The notes under the pieces: model-generated
Seen by the model: the letters and a program-made list of their open reading frames with translations, nothing else
Told to the model about the DNA's origin: nothing
Database searches by the model: none
In this document: positions 46,240 through 58,096 of the stretch, one piece after another
Numbering within the stretch: the first letter of the stretch is position 1
How the letters are laid out: every line of letters begins with the position of its first letter
Program-made: the position numbers and the translations under genes
Origin: Castellaniella defragrans
GTDB lineage: Bacteria > Pseudomonadota > Gammaproteobacteria > Burkholderiales > Burkholderiaceae_B
NCBI RefSeq assembly: GCF_014203015.1
Contig: NZ_JACHIB010000021.1
Span: 1 to 64,000 of the forward strand
Direction: 5' to 3'
Length of the DNA: 64,000 nt

Positions 46240-46320
46240 ATGAATTTGATTATCGGATTGATATCGTTCGGATTATTTGCATATTTGCTTTACGCACTGA
46301 TTAGGCCTGAAAAATTCTGA
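46240..46320 (+). CDS. kdpF: KdpF-like small membrane subunit
   Basis: The 26-aa single-helix peptide reads MNLIIGLISFGLFAYLLYAL and then ends RPEKF. Length, position and the YLLYALIRPEKF ending match KdpF, which stabilises the KdpABC complex in the inner membrane. AAAGGTGG precedes the start. Confidence 0.8.
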   Translation: MNLIIGLISFGLFAYLLYALIRPEKF

Positions 46321-46354
46321 TCACAAAATTATTCAAATCAATCGAGGTGCATTT

Positions 46355-46438
46355 ATGGGTGATTTCTTGTTTTTGGCATTGGCTTGCGGATTTTTCGTAA
46401 TCACGGCGGGGTTCATCGTTGGCCTCGAAAAAATTTGA
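46355..46438 (+). CDS. second micro-membrane protein in the kdp operon
   Basis: The 27-aa peptide begins MGDFLFLALACGFFVITAGF and ends IVGLEKI, one hydrophobic helix with a charged end. It is followed after 12 nt by kdpA and preceded by CGAGG at 46343-46347. Similar tiny ORFs beside kdpF occur in other bacteria, but I do not recognise a named family. It could be a second accessory peptide of the pump. Confidence 0.55.
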   Translation: MGDFLFLALACGFFVITAGFIVGLEKI

Positions 46439-46450
46439 TCGGAGTCCAAG

Positions 46451-48154
<1,704 letters not shown>

Positions 48155-48163
48155 GGAGTAGCT

Positions 48164-48838
48164 ATGACTGAAATTCAAACACAAGTCAGCCCGGCTGTGA
48201 CATCGGCATTCAGCGGTGTCACCCGCCCGGTGCTTGTTTCTGCCGTGCTCTTCATGATCGTGACCGGACTGGTGTATCCACTGGCCACTACTGGTGTGGC
48301 CCAACTGCTCTTTAGCGATCAGGCGCAAGGCAGTTTGATTACTCGCAACGGACAGGCCGTCGGCTCGCGTGTCATTGGCCAGCTTTTCACGCAGCCTCAG
48401 TATTTCCATGGCCGCCCCAGTGCCACCTCCGGCACTGACCCGAACGATCCAGCCAATTCGATCGACCAGCCGTACAACGCTGCCAACAGCGGCGCGAGCA
48501 ACCAGGGGGCGCTGAGCAAGAAACTGCTCGACGCCGTGGCAGAGCGCACCAAAGCCTACCGGGAGGAAAACGGTCTGGCAGCTGACGCGAAGGTACCGGT
48601 CGATGCGGTGACCGCATCTGCCTCCGGCCTTGACCCGCACATTTCGTTAGCGAACGCCCGGCTGCAAGTGCCCCGGGTGGCAAAGGCGCGCAATGTGCCT
48701 GAGAAGGATGTGCTGTCGGTGCTGGAACAGAACACAGCGCAACGTCAGCTCGGCGTTCTTGGCGAACCCCGCGTCAATGTGCTGGAACTCAACCTTGCAC
48801 TGGACGAGGCCTTCAAGGCCCGGCCAGTCACTCAATAA
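48164..48838 (+). CDS. kdpC: potassium-transporting ATPase subunit C
   Basis: The 224-aa protein has one N-terminal membrane helix ([21 protein letters not shown]) and a soluble domain with [17 protein letters not shown] and the signature [15 protein letters not shown] near residue 148. It stabilises the KdpABC complex and promotes ATP binding. It precedes kdpB here, the reverse of the usual kdpABC order. It may be slightly longer than average because of an N-terminal extension of about 20 residues. Confidence 0.96.
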   Translation: MTEIQTQVSPAVTSAFSGVTRPVLVSAVLFMIVTGLVYPLATTGVAQLLFSDQAQGSLITRNGQAVGSRVIGQLFTQPQYFHGRPSATSGTDPNDPANSIDQPYNAANSGASNQGALSKKLLDAVAERTKAYREENGLAADAKVPVDAVTASASGLDPHISLANARLQVPRVAKARNVPEKDVLSVLEQNTAQRQLGVLGEPRVNVLELNLALDEAFKARPVTQ

Positions 48839-48852
48839 AGCTGGGAGTTTTT

Positions 48853-50952
48853 ATGTCCCAAACAAAAGTCATCACGTCTACTAATAGCACCGGCCCATCT
48901 GGTAAGCCGCCAAACCCTCAGCCCGGCGCCCTGCCATGGTCCTCGATTATTGGTGAAGCGTTCCGTAAGCTGTCTCCAAGGGTGCAGATGAAGAACCCAG
49001 TGATGTTTGTCGTGTATATCGGCAGCATCGTGGCAACGGTTCTGGGGATTCAGGCTGTGCGAGGAGATGGCGACGCCCCGGCGGGCTTCATCTTTGCAGT
49101 GGCTGCCTGGCTCTGGTTCACCGTGCTCTTCGCCAACGCAGCCGAGGCATTGGCCGAGGGCCGCGGCAAAGCGCATGCTCAAGCGCTGCGCGCCTCTCGG
49201 CGGCGAGTGGTTGCCCGTGTGCTCAAGGAACCTAAGCTAGACGGTACGAGCTGGCCCGTCCCCAGCGACGAATTGGCCGTGGGTGCTTACGTCCACGTCA
49301 ACGCCGGAGAAACCATCCCAGCGGACGGTGAGGTACTGGTTGGGGTTGCCTCCGTCGATGAGTCAGCCATCACAGGGGAGTCGGCCCCGGTGATCCGCGA
49401 GGCTGGGGGCGATCTCAGCTCAGTTACCGGCGGAACCCGCGTGCTCTCAGACTGGATCATCATGCGCGTCACAGCGAAGCCTGGTGAGGCGTTCCTTGAC
49501 CGCATGATCGCCATGGTTGAGGGTGCCAAGCGAGGCAAGACACCTAACGAGCTTGCGCTGAACATCCTGTTGGTCGCCCTGACGCTGATCTTCCTGCTGG
49601 TGTGCGTGACCCTGTTGCCGTTCTCCATGTTCGGCGTACAGGTCAATGGCGCAGGGCAGCCGGTGAGCATCACGGTCCTCATTGCCTTGCTCGTGTGCCT
49701 GATCCCGACCACCATCGGCGCGCTGCTATCGGCGGTCGGCATCGCCGGCATGAGCCGGATGATGAACGCCAATGTTCTGGCGACCTCCGGCCGTGCGATC
49801 GAAGCTGCTGGTGACGTTGACGTGCTCCTGCTCGACAAGACTGGCACAATCACCCTAGGCAACCGTGAAGCCGTCAGGTTTGTACCCGCTCCAGGCCTCT
49901 CGGAGCAGGCTGTTGCCGACGCTGCCTACCTGGCTTCGCTGGCCGACGAAACGCCGGAAGGCCGTTCCATCGTGACGCTGGCCAAGCGCAGCTTCAATGT
50001 CAAGCCTCGGACACTGGATGGTGCGCAGCCCATTGCATTCAGTGCGATGACACGCATGAGTGGCATCGACATCGATAATCGGCAACTGCGCAAAGGGGCT
50101 GCATCGGCGATTCGTGCCTATGTGGAGCATGCCGGTGGGACGTTCCCTGAGGCCGTCAATCTGACAGTCGAGGAAATTTCTCGGCGCGGCAGCACCCCCC
50201 TGGTTGTGGCTGACGGCCCCCGCGTCATCGGTGTGGTTGAACTCAAGGACATCATCAAGCATGGAATCAAGGAGCGCTTCGCCCAGCTGCGTTCCATGGG
50301 CATCAAGACGGTCATGATCACGGGTGACAACAGGCTTACCGCTGCCTCGATTGCCGCTGATGCTGGAGTGGACGACTTTCTTGCAGAAGCGACGCCTGAA
50401 GACAAGCTCAGCCTGATCCGCAAATACCAGGCCGAAGGCCGCTTGGTGGCGATGACGGGAGACGGCACCAACGACGCACCCGCCCTTGCACAGGCTGACG
50501 TGGCAGTGGCCATGAACAGCGGCACTCAAGCCGCGAAAGAAGCGGGCAACATGGTGGATCTGGACAGCAATCCCACCAAGCTTCTGCGTGTCGTCGAGGT
50601 GGGCAAGCAGATGATCATGACGCGAGGGGCATTGACCACGTTCAGTGTAGCGAATGACCTGGCGAAGTACTTCGCGATCATTCCGGCCGCGTTCGTCGCC
50701 ACTTATCCGGCATTGGGAGCATTGAACGTGATGGGCTTGCACAGTCCCAGCTCGGCGATTCTATCCGCGGTGATCTTCAATGCGCTGATCATCGTCGCCT
50801 TGATACCGCTTGCCCTACGTGGCGTGAAATATCGGTCCGAACCTGCATCCCACCTGCTCAGGCGCAATCTACTGATCTACGGGGTCGGTGGCCTCATCGC
50901 GCCGTTCATTGGAATCAAGCTGATAGACATTCTACTGACCCCATTCTTCTGA
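48853..50952 (+). CDS. kdpB: potassium-transporting P-type ATPase subunit B
   Basis: The protein is 699 aa. It has actuator motif ITGESAPV, phosphorylation site Asp328 in [13 protein letters not shown], and hinge [21 protein letters not shown]. It hydrolyses ATP and moves K+ received from KdpA into the cytoplasm. It lies 14 nt after kdpC and is followed by a hairpin and kdpD. Confidence 0.98.
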   Translation: MSQTKVITSTNSTGPSGKPPNPQPGALPWSSIIGEAFRKLSPRVQMKNPVMFVVYIGSIVATVLGIQAVRGDGDAPAGFIFAVAAWLWFTVLFANAAEALAEGRGKAHAQALRASRRRVVARVLKEPKLDGTSWPVPSDELAVGAYVHVNAGETIPADGEVLVGVASVDESAITGESAPVIREAGGDLSSVTGGTRVLSDWIIMRVTAKPGEAFLDRMIAMVEGAKRGKTPNELALNILLVALTLIFLLVCVTLLPFSMFGVQVNGAGQPVSITVLIALLVCLIPTTIGALLSAVGIAGMSRMMNANVLATSGRAIEAAGDVDVLLLDKTGTITLGNREAVRFVPAPGLSEQAVADAAYLASLADETPEGRSIVTLAKRSFNVKPRTLDGAQPIAFSAMTRMSGIDIDNRQLRKGAASAIRAYVEHAGGTFPEAVNLTVEEISRRGSTPLVVADGPRVIGVVELKDIIKHGIKERFAQLRSMGIKTVMITGDNRLTAASIAADAGVDDFLAEATPEDKLSLIRKYQAEGRLVAMTGDGTNDAPALAQADVAVAMNSGTQAAKEAGNMVDLDSNPTKLLRVVEVGKQMIMTRGALTTFSVANDLAKYFAIIPAAFVATYPALGALNVMGLHSPSSAILSAVIFNALIIVALIPLALRGVKYRSEPASHLLRRNLLIYGVGGLIAPFIGIKLIDILLTPFF

Positions 50953-50972
50953 AATTTAATCCTATGGAATAA

Positions 50973-50999
50973 TTGGGCAACGCTAAAAACGTTGCCCAA
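50973..50999. promoter_or_regulatory. hairpin between kdpB and kdpD
   Basis: TTGGGCAACG and CGTTGCCCAA form a perfect 10-bp stem with loop CTAAAAA. Only AA and a mixed sequence follow on the plus strand, so termination is likely partial. It may set lower expression of the sensor genes than the pump, or protect the kdpFACB mRNA 3' end. Confidence 0.6.
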
Positions 51000-51035
51000 A
51001 ACTCTAGGACGTTACCGAGTTACGAGGACCGCCTT

Positions 51036-53777
51036 ATGGGAGCGACCCAACCCATAAAATCCGACGCCATACTGGGTGAACTCAAGCGAGAATCTGCCGG
51101 GCGGTTGACGGTATTTCTGGGTGCTGCGCCTGGCGTTGGCAAGACCTACGCCATGCTGGCCCGTGCGCGAGAACTGCACCGCCAAGGGGTGGATGTCGTT
51201 ATTGGTATCGTCGAAACCCATGGCCGTGGCGAGACCCGGGCTCTGGTCGAGGGGCTCCCACTGCTGCCTCGCAAAACAATTGAGTATCGAGGGCGGCAAC
51301 TGGAGGAAATGGACCTGGATGGCTTGCTAGCACGCAAGCCGGCAATTGCCTTAGTAGATGAGCTGGCCCATCGCAATGCCCCTGGAAGCCGTCATGAGCG
51401 GCGCTGGCAGGATGTGGAGGAATTGCTCAACGCCGGTATCGACGTTTACACGACGGTCAATATCCAGCATCTGGAGAGTGTGAACGACGTTGTGCACCAG
51501 ATTACAGGTATTCGAGTAAGCGAGACTGTTCCTGACACTATTTTTGAGCGTTTGCGTGACATTCGTCTGGTCGATTTGCCTGCGCGCGAACTGATAGAAC
51601 GTCTGAACGATGGGAAAGTCTATATTCCCGAACAGGCTGCGAGAGCGCTACAGGCGTTCTTCTCACCGTCCAATCTCACCGCCTTGCGTGAGCTTGCAAT
51701 GCAAACGGTGGCGGAGCACGTCGATGTCGACCTTCGCGAAAAGCGTGCCGCACGCGGGCTGGCAGGCAGTCCCATCCAACACCATGTGCTGATCGCCATT
51801 GATGGCCGGGGACAATCCGAATATCTCGTGAGAGCGGGTTCCAGAATGGCCGAGCGACGTGGCTCGCCATGGTCAGTGGTCACCGTAGACACAGGAAGGT
51901 CTGCCGACGCGACACAGCAAGTAGGCAGCATCGCCCAGCCGATCTCATGGCTCAGAAGGAACGCGCGTGCTGAGCAGCAACGTTTGATGGAGATCGACAA
52001 GGCTTTTGCGCTAGCGCGCAATCTTGGCGGGGAGACGGAGGTGATGAACAACACCGACGTCACGCAGGCATTGCTGGACGCTGCGGAAGCGCGCGGCGCA
52101 AGATCCATTGTGATCGGTCGCACACGCGAGCGTCCTTTCGCCCGAATGTTCAACCGTACATTGACGCAGCAACTGCTTCAGCGCGGCGCTCGCTACGAAC
52201 TGACGATTGTCAGCACACCGCAGGCGCGGCAGCAGACGATATATTGGACGGACACGGCCAGCAGCCGAATTACGAAACGGGAAGTCTCGCTGATTCTTCT
52301 GGCCAGCGCTGCCGCCATAGGTTCAGCAGCCTTGGCTGAACGAGTTCTAGGATTACAGGATCTGTCGCTGATCTTTCTCGTCGCCGTTGTGCTGGTCGCG
52401 TCACGCACTCGCATGGCGTCAGCAGTTATCACTGCAGTTCTCTGCTTCTTGGCCTATGATTTCTTCTTTATCGAGCCAAAGCTTACCTTTCTGATCAGCG
52501 CCCCTCGGGGCGTCGCAACCGTAATGCTGTTTCTCGCAGCAGCACTGATCGCGGGGCGCTTGGCTTCGCAACTACGCAGACAAGTAGTGGCACTGCGAGC
52601 CGCCAACACTCACGCTACAGCAATGCAGAAATTGGGACGCCAACTTGCCAAGGCAGCCGATCTTGGACAGGTTATTGCGTCAGGCGCCTCGATACTAAGA
52701 TCGACCCTTCATGCCGAAGCATGGATACGCATCAACGGGGAATCGGGGCCTACCGCAGCCACAACCCCGCTTACCGATAAAGATTTGATGGCGGCGGACT
52801 GGACGCAACAACACGGACAAATGAGCGGGCGTTACACAGACACCTTGAGTAGTTCCAGTTGGCTGTTCCTCCCAGTGCGTTCGGACAAAGACGCGCTAGG
52901 CGTGGCCGGACTAAGGTTCCGGTCGGATATGGGTCGTCTATCGTTTGAGCAGCGCCGCCTCGCAGAAAGCATGGTGGAAGACATTGGTCAGGCGGCGCTA
53001 CGCACGCGGTTGGTATCACAATTGGAGGAGGCGCGGGTCACGGGAGAAACGGAGCGTCTGCGGTCCGCGTTGTTGTCATCCGTGTCGCACGATCTGCGCT
53101 CGCCCTTGTCATCGATGATAGGGGCGGCCGACAGTCTGGCGCGGTACGGCAAGAACATGGGAACGGAGGATCAGCAGAGTTTGCTGGAAACCATTCATAT
53201 TGAGGGCGAACGCCTGGATCGCTACATTCAGAACCTGCTCGACATGACGCGACTTGGGCAGCAGGGCCTGACGTTGACGCGCGACTGGATCGGTATAGAC
53301 GAATTAGTGGGGTCGGCGTCAAGGCGTCTGCAACGGTACGAGCCGAATATCCGCCTGGAGCTCGACATTCCCTCGGGGCTGCCGCCGATTCATGTCCATC
53401 CCGCCCTAATCGAGCAGGCTTTGTTCAACGTGATGGAAAACGCGGCAAAGTTCTCCCCTCTGGAAGTTCCCATCCACGTGAAGGTCCAGCGCAATGAAGA
53501 TGGTCAATTGCAAGTAGACGTCTCGGACCGTGGTCCCGGCATTCCAGAAGACGAACGACGACGCATCTTCGATATGTTCTACAGCGTGGAGCGTGGCGAC
53601 CGGGGCAAGCAAGGGACTGGTCTGGGATTGACGATAGTCCAAGGCATCGTGGGCGCCCATATGGGCAGCGTCCAGGCACTGCCCGGACGGGAAGGCAAGG
53701 GAACCACGATCCGTCTGACCTTGCCGTGGGGCGAATATGCCAAGCAAGAGGCGAAAGAAGATGATGGGACGACCTAA
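51036..53777 (+). CDS. kdpD: sensor histidine kinase KdpD
   Basis: The 913-aa protein has an N-terminal KdpD domain with Walker A FLGAAPGVGKTYAML. A Usp-like domain, four membrane helices (about 395-490), a GAF-like region and the kinase core follow. The phosphorylated His685 is in SVSHDLRSPLSSMIG, with N-box VMENAAKFSP and G-boxes DRGPGIP and GTGLGLTIV. It senses K+ limitation and controls KdpE. The start at 51036 has GAGGA upstream; an earlier TTG at 50973 lies in a hairpin. Confidence 0.95.
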   Translation: MGATQPIKSDAILGELKRESAGRLTVFLGAAPGVGKTYAMLARARELHRQGVDVVIGIVETHGRGETRALVEGLPLLPRKTIEYRGRQLEEMDLDGLLARKPAIALVDELAHRNAPGSRHERRWQDVEELLNAGIDVYTTVNIQHLESVNDVVHQITGIRVSETVPDTIFERLRDIRLVDLPARELIERLNDGKVYIPEQAARALQAFFSPSNLTALRELAMQTVAEHVDVDLREKRAARGLAGSPIQHHVLIAIDGRGQSEYLVRAGSRMAERRGSPWSVVTVDTGRSADATQQVGSIAQPISWLRRNARAEQQRLMEIDKAFALARNLGGETEVMNNTDVTQALLDAAEARGARSIVIGRTRERPFARMFNRTLTQQLLQRGARYELTIVSTPQARQQTIYWTDTASSRITKREVSLILLASAAAIGSAALAERVLGLQDLSLIFLVAVVLVASRTRMASAVITAVLCFLAYDFFFIEPKLTFLISAPRGVATVMLFLAAALIAGRLASQLRRQVVALRAANTHATAMQKLGRQLAKAADLGQVIASGASILRSTLHAEAWIRINGESGPTAATTPLTDKDLMAADWTQQHGQMSGRYTDTLSSSSWLFLPVRSDKDALGVAGLRFRSDMGRLSFEQRRLAESMVEDIGQAALRTRLVSQLEEARVTGETERLRSALLSSVSHDLRSPLSSMIGAADSLARYGKNMGTEDQQSLLETIHIEGERLDRYIQNLLDMTRLGQQGLTLTRDWIGIDELVGSASRRLQRYEPNIRLELDIPSGLPPIHVHPALIEQALFNVMENAAKFSPLEVPIHVKVQRNEDGQLQVDVSDRGPGIPEDERRRIFDMFYSVERGDRGKQGTGLGLTIVQGIVGAHMGSVQALPGREGKGTTIRLTLPWGEYAKQEAKEDDGTT

Positions 53778-54495
53778 TGAATCGACTGCGAGCGCGCCGG
53801 CTGCCAGGATTCTTGTAATCGATGATGAACCGCAGATTCGCAAGTTCATCGACATCAGTTTGCGTTCGCAGGGCTATGCCACCCTGTTGGCAGGAACGGG
53901 ACGCGAGGGACTAACGCTGCTAGCCAGTAAGGGGGCGGATCTCGTCGTTCTTGATCTGGGGCTGCCGGACAAGGACGGAAAGGAAGTTCTCAAAGAGCTT
54001 CGGCAGTGGTCACGCGTGCCTGTCATAGTGTTGACGGTGCGGTCCGGCGAGGAGGAAAAGGTAGCCTTGTTAGATGCGGGCGCTAACGATTACGTGACCA
54101 AACCATTCGGTGTCGAGGAACTCATGGCGCGTATTCGCGCATTCCTGCGAACCGTAGGATCTGGTCTGGAGGAAGGTCCAGTCTATGACGATGGGACTGT
54201 CAGCATAGATCTGGTAAACCGGGAAGTGACGGTTCATGGCCAGATCGTCACTTTAAGTCGTAAGGAGTTTTCTCTACTGTCTCTATTGGCTCTCCAACCA
54301 GGACGGTTGATCACGCAAACGCAAATTTTAAGGGAACTGTGGGGACCGACGCACGACGAAGATGCTCACTACTTACGCATTCTTGTCGGCAAGTTGCGTC
54401 ACAAACTTGGAGACGATGCTTCCGCACCCCGTTATATCGTGACTGAACCTGGGGTTGGACTGAGATTCATCGCCAAGGAACGACAAACGGCTTGA
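53764..54495 (+). CDS. kdpE: response regulator KdpE
   Basis: The 243-aa protein has a receiver domain with acidic pair in ILVIDDEPQIR, phospho-acceptor Asp64 in VVLDLGLPDKDG and Lys in YVTKPFGV. It is followed by an OmpR-type winged-helix DNA-binding domain (LSRKEFSLLSLLALQPGRLIT, YLRILVGKLRHKLGDD). It overlaps the kdpD end by 14 nt. Phosphorylated KdpE should activate the kdp promoter. An in-frame ATG at 53737 is an alternative start. Confidence 0.95.
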   Translation: MGRPNESTASAPAARILVIDDEPQIRKFIDISLRSQGYATLLAGTGREGLTLLASKGADLVVLDLGLPDKDGKEVLKELRQWSRVPVIVLTVRSGEEEKVALLDAGANDYVTKPFGVEELMARIRAFLRTVGSGLEEGPVYDDGTVSIDLVNREVTVHGQIVTLSRKEFSLLSLLALQPGRLITQTQILRELWGPTHDEDAHYLRILVGKLRHKLGDDASAPRYIVTEPGVGLRFIAKERQTA

Positions 54496-54523
54496 ACTGA
54501 ATACTGTGATCGGTAGCAAGTGG

Positions 54524-56509
54524 TTAGCCGATTGATTGCCCGCGTTGCCGACCAACTTCCCAAGTCGCCCTGCCGCTGCGCACTGTCGCTGCAATCTGCT
54601 GCCCTAACCGCTGCTCGATCACCGGCTTCCAGGGCACCAGGCTGAACCCCATGCCGTCATCGAGCATCGCATAGCGCCCGCTGGCAAGCATGACGGAGCG
54701 CCGGTAGATGCCAGCCACGCGCTGTCCGTCGGCCACGGGGCGATGCTCCAGGCCCGTTTCGGCCGTAATGTCCTTGGCGACCTGTGCCAACTCCCGGTTG
54801 CGCAGCGTGCCCAGCAGGTTGCGCGCCAGGATCACGCGCTGCCCGCGCCGCTCGGCCAGCCCCTGCTCGACCAGAAAGTCGGCGCGCTGTTGCATGGCCT
54901 GCTTGGCGTCGCCACCAAAGCCCAGATCGCCCAGGCCCGAGCCGCCGCCGATCAACTGCTGGTCGAGCCAGGTGGACCCGATCACGCGGGCCTGCCGCTC
55001 GATGGGCAGGTGCGATTTCAGTTCCACGGCCACGCCGCCCAGGCGCTGCGCGTCGTACTGGCGGCCTTGCTCGGGCAGATCGCCCGGCACCTTCCATAGC
55101 CCCTCGGTCACGCGCTCCACGATGCCGGCCCGGCGCAGGGCTTCAAGCCGGCGAACGTGGGCCGCCACAACCTCCTGCGGGTCGCGGCCCGGCACGGCCT
55201 GGCCCTGTGCCACGGCCAAGTGATGGTCGGTACGGTACAGGCCATTGCTCGCCAGCGCGGCGATGTTCCTGTCGGCCGCGCGCACGTCGGCCGATCCCTT
55301 CACCTCCACCACGGCCCCGGTCGGGTAGTTCGCCAGCTCGTCGCGGGCATTGAGCGCGACGTAGTGCGCCTTGCCGTCCACCCCGTCGATGACCAGATAG
55401 CCCCGGTCGCGCAGCTCGTCGGCCAGCCCCTTCGCGGCCACGCGCCCGAGGATAGTTCGGCCATCGTCGCCCGGCTCGAACACCACCAGTTCTCGCGGCT
55501 GCCCACTCATTGCCCGCTGCATCGTGCGGATGATGTCGCCACGCTCGCCCAGGGCGCGCAGGGTCTTCTCTGCATCGGCATGAACGGCCCAGGTGCCCGG
55601 CTGCGTCTCGTCGGCCAGGCCCATGCGCTGCAAGCGTTGCAGGCGGCCGATCAGCAGCAGGCGTTGGCGCTGCAAGCGGGGTTCGTTGAGCCGTTCGACA
55701 TGCACCAGGCCATCGTCGCCGGCCTCGCGCTTCAAGGTGCGATCCAGGCTCGTCCACCGCTCTTGCTCCACCTCGCGCTGCAAGGTCTGCTGGATCTCCA
55801 GCTCGGTGCGCGGCCCCAGCCATTCGGTCGCCAGTTCGGCGGCCCGGTGGCGGAGGCCGTCGGCGATGTAGTCGCCCGCGATGATGAGGTCTTTGCCCGT
55901 GTCGTCACGTCCGCGCACGACGATGTGCGTGTGCGGGTTGTCGGTGTTCCAGTGGTTGACCGCCACCCAATCGAGGCCGGTGCCCAGATCGGCCTTCATG
56001 CGGCCCATGAGGTGGCGCGTGTAGGTGCGCAGGTCTTCCAGTTCCGCGCCGTCCTCGGGGGCGAGGATGAAGCGGAAATGGTGCCGGTCGTCGGCGCAGC
56101 GTTCCTTGAAGGCGTCGAGGTCGGCGGCATCGGTCTGCGGCCCGTAGGCTTGGCCCGGCTCGCCATCGCGGCCCACACCGTCGCGCTCGATGTAGCGCAG
56201 GTGCTTGGCAAGCGACTGCGGGCTGGCCTGGCGCTGGTTGACCAACAGCGTCTTGATGGTCACACGCCGAGACATGGGCGTCAGCTTCGCCCCGGCGAAG
56301 CGCGCCGCCGTGTGGCCGCGCCCCAGGCGCGAGCCGGGCCGCTGGCCGGTGCCCCTCCCGGTGCCGCTGGCAGTGCCAGGACGGCGCACAGCGGACTTGC
56401 CGCTGCTGGCCTTGCCTGCCTGCTTGAGCACCTTGGAGACGAAGCCCTGGCCCCGATTCTTCGGGGCGCTGGGGCGGATGCGGAAATCGTCGTCGCGGCG
56501 GTCGGTCAT
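54524..56509 (-). CDS. relaxase (TraI/VirD2-like, DUF3363 family)
   Basis: The 661-aa protein has a basic, glycine-rich N-terminus (about 1-75). The relaxase domain contains LDWVAVNHWNTDNPHTHIVVRG, a histidine metal-site motif, followed by IIAGDYIADGLRHRAAELA. A long C-terminal DUF3363 region follows. It would nick the transfer strand at oriT and pilot it through the TraG-Trb channel. The start at 56509 precedes MTDRRDDDFRIRPSAPK; the longer frame to 56896 is unsupported. It is convergent with kdpE, 28 nt away. Confidence 0.9.
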   Translation of the reverse strand: MTDRRDDDFRIRPSAPKNRGQGFVSKVLKQAGKASSGKSAVRRPGTASGTGRGTGQRPGSRLGRGHTAARFAGAKLTPMSRRVTIKTLLVNQRQASPQSLAKHLRYIERDGVGRDGEPGQAYGPQTDAADLDAFKERCADDRHHFRFILAPEDGAELEDLRTYTRHLMGRMKADLGTGLDWVAVNHWNTDNPHTHIVVRGRDDTGKDLIIAGDYIADGLRHRAAELATEWLGPRTELEIQQTLQREVEQERWTSLDRTLKREAGDDGLVHVERLNEPRLQRQRLLLIGRLQRLQRMGLADETQPGTWAVHADAEKTLRALGERGDIIRTMQRAMSGQPRELVVFEPGDDGRTILGRVAAKGLADELRDRGYLVIDGVDGKAHYVALNARDELANYPTGAVVEVKGSADVRAADRNIAALASNGLYRTDHHLAVAQGQAVPGRDPQEVVAAHVRRLEALRRAGIVERVTEGLWKVPGDLPEQGRQYDAQRLGGVAVELKSHLPIERQARVIGSTWLDQQLIGGGSGLGDLGFGGDAKQAMQQRADFLVEQGLAERRGQRVILARNLLGTLRNRELAQVAKDITAETGLEHRPVADGQRVAGIYRRSVMLASGRYAMLDDGMGFSLVPWKPVIEQRLGQQIAATVRSGRATWEVGRQRGQSIG

Positions 56510-56969
56510 GGCTGCGTTCCCTGCAAGCTCCGGCGTGTCCGGTCGTGCGAAGCACGCAGACATGCCCGCATCGGCGCCGGCTTCGCGCCACAAGCGGCAC
56601 GGCGGCGAAGCCGCTGCGTGCCGCGCAACCCCCATGTGCAGACTGGCTTTTGACGCGGCCCGGTGCCGCGTCCTTTTGTCTTGCCTTCCGCCTTTGCCCC
56701 TCGCTGGCGCTCCGGGCAGCGGCGGCCCGGCGGCGCTGCTGCGCGAGCAGCCAGCGCGCCGGCGAACGCGGACACGGCCGCAGGCCGGGCGCGTTCGAGG
56801 CAAGACGCCTGCACGTTGGACGGCTGCGCCGAAGGCAACGCGAAGTGCGGTGCCCAATGCGTAGGATTGGCACCCGCACTGCACGCGCGACGACACGGCG
56901 ACGAACAGCAGAACGACACGCCCGATGGCACGATGAGATGCACGGCGACGTGCAGCGAATCGACGGCCT
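56510..56969. other. gene-free region, candidate oriT area
   Basis: 460 bp lie upstream of the relaxase gene and downstream of traF. No convincing gene is seen despite long GC-driven open frames. An imperfect inverted repeat, TGCCCAAT paired with ATTGGCA, lies at 56851-56872, with AATCCTA on the minus strand within it, loosely resembling the ATCCTG nick-site core of P-type origins. Confidence 0.3.
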
Positions 56970-57566
56970 TCATGGGCGGGATTCCAGCCAGACCGGATGC
57001 GCGACGCCGATCACGGCGGATGCGCTGACCGGCCCGAAATACCGGCTGTCGAACGACGCCGGGTTGGTCACACTCAAGAGGAACAGTTCGCCGGGTTCGA
57101 GGCGGCGGCATTGCTGCCAGGATGGCAGCGGCCGGCCCCAGCGGTCAGCAGGCAGCACGGCGGCCGAAGGCACGCCGTCGATGCGGACAACGCGGCCAGT
57201 GATGCACACCTCCTGGGGCGCGACGGCGCCCACGCGCTTGAGCAGTGGCACGCGCGCCGGCAGGTAGCCGCGCTGCGCGGCCAGCGCGGCGGCATCTGTC
57301 GGCACCGTGGTCAGGACGATGCTGTCCACGGACAAGGGACGTGGCAGCGAGCCGGCACCGTGGTCCAGCGGATCGACGCGATACCAGCCGACCGCCACGC
57401 TGTCGGACGGGTTGTAGATCAGGCGCGGCAGAGGCTGCACGAAGGACGCCCAGGCGAGCGCAGCGAGGCCGCAGGCGGACAGGCCCGCCAGCACGAGGCG
57501 AGCGCGCAAACGTGCGCGGGGCGAGCGAGGACGCGGCGCGGTGCCGGCAGTGGAAACGGCGGTCAT
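56970..57566 (-). CDS. S26 family signal peptidase, conjugative TraF-like
   Basis: The 198-aa protein has an N-terminal membrane helix (LVLAGLSACGLAALAWASFV) and an S26 peptidase domain. The nucleophile Ser is in YNPSDSVAVGWYRVDP and the Lys is likely in LLKRVGAVAPQEVC. TraF in RP4 processes and cyclises the TrbC pilin, and a matching TrbC-like pilin is encoded in this element. The start overlaps the DUF2840 gene stop by 4 nt. Confidence 0.85.
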   Translation of the reverse strand: MTAVSTAGTAPRPRSPRARLRARLVLAGLSACGLAALAWASFVQPLPRLIYNPSDSVAVGWYRVDPLDHGAGSLPRPLSVDSIVLTTVPTDAAALAAQRGYLPARVPLLKRVGAVAPQEVCITGRVVRIDGVPSAAVLPADRWGRPLPSWQQCRRLEPGELFLLSVTNPASFDSRYFGPVSASAVIGVAHPVWLESRP

Positions 57567-58096
57567 GGCAGTGCCCTCGCAGTCAGCCAGGCGGCGTGCC
57601 GCTCGGCGGTGTATTCGGGCAGCGGCAGGCGGGCAGCGAGCCGGTTGGCGAGCGTGCGCCAGTACGCCGGCGAGACGCGGACGGGCGCGATGCCCAGCGC
57701 CTCGATGGCGTCGATGCGCTCCAGCACGGCGCGCACCTGCATCTCGCCTTCGGCGTGCAGCAGCAGGCGCGCGCCCGGCTGCACGCCGGGGATGCGCTGC
57801 GCCGCGTCGAGCGGCGTGCAAGCCTGCATCACCATGAGCTGCCAGCGGATCGTGCCGTAGTCGTTGGCTTGCCAGCGGATGCGGCAGAACATAGCGCCCG
57901 GCAGGAACACCGCGCAGCGCCGCCAGCGGTCGAGCTGGTGCGTGCGCGCGGGTTCGCCGAAGCGCAAATAGAGCTTGAAGCGCGGTTCGATGTAGGCCAG
58001 TGCCACGCGCGTCAGCGGCGCGCTGGCAGGCTGGCCGGAAGGTGCTGCGAGCGCAGCCGTAGCCGCGCCAGCGGCAGGCGAAGCGGATGCGGTCAT
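57563..58096 (-). CDS. DUF2840 domain protein of conjugative elements
   Basis: The protein is 177 aa. After an Ala/Pro-rich N-terminus it contains VALAYIEPRFKLYLRFGEPARTH and MFCRIRWQANDYGTIRWQL, the DUF2840 blocks that recur between parA and traF in ICEs. Function unknown; linkage suggests a transfer or maintenance role. It overlaps both neighbours by 4 nt. The start at 58096 was chosen because the longer frame to 58471 runs across the neighbouring gene. Confidence 0.8.
   Translation of the reverse strand: MTASASPAAGAATAALAAPSGQPASAPLTRVALAYIEPRFKLYLRFGEPARTHQLDRWRRCAVFLPGAMFCRIRWQANDYGTIRWQLMVMQACTPLDAAQRIPGVQPGARLLLHAEGEMQVRAVLERIDAIEALGIAPVRVSPAYWRTLANRLAARLPLPEYTAERHAAWLTARALP

Noticed and set aside
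50973-51035. TTG start for KdpD at 50973
   Set aside because: It lies in the arm of the kdpB-kdpD hairpin; the ATG at 51036 has a ribosome binding site and gives a normal N-terminus.
55157-56653. 498-aa plus-strand ORF
   Set aside because: It is antisense to the relaxase gene and has no domain signatures.
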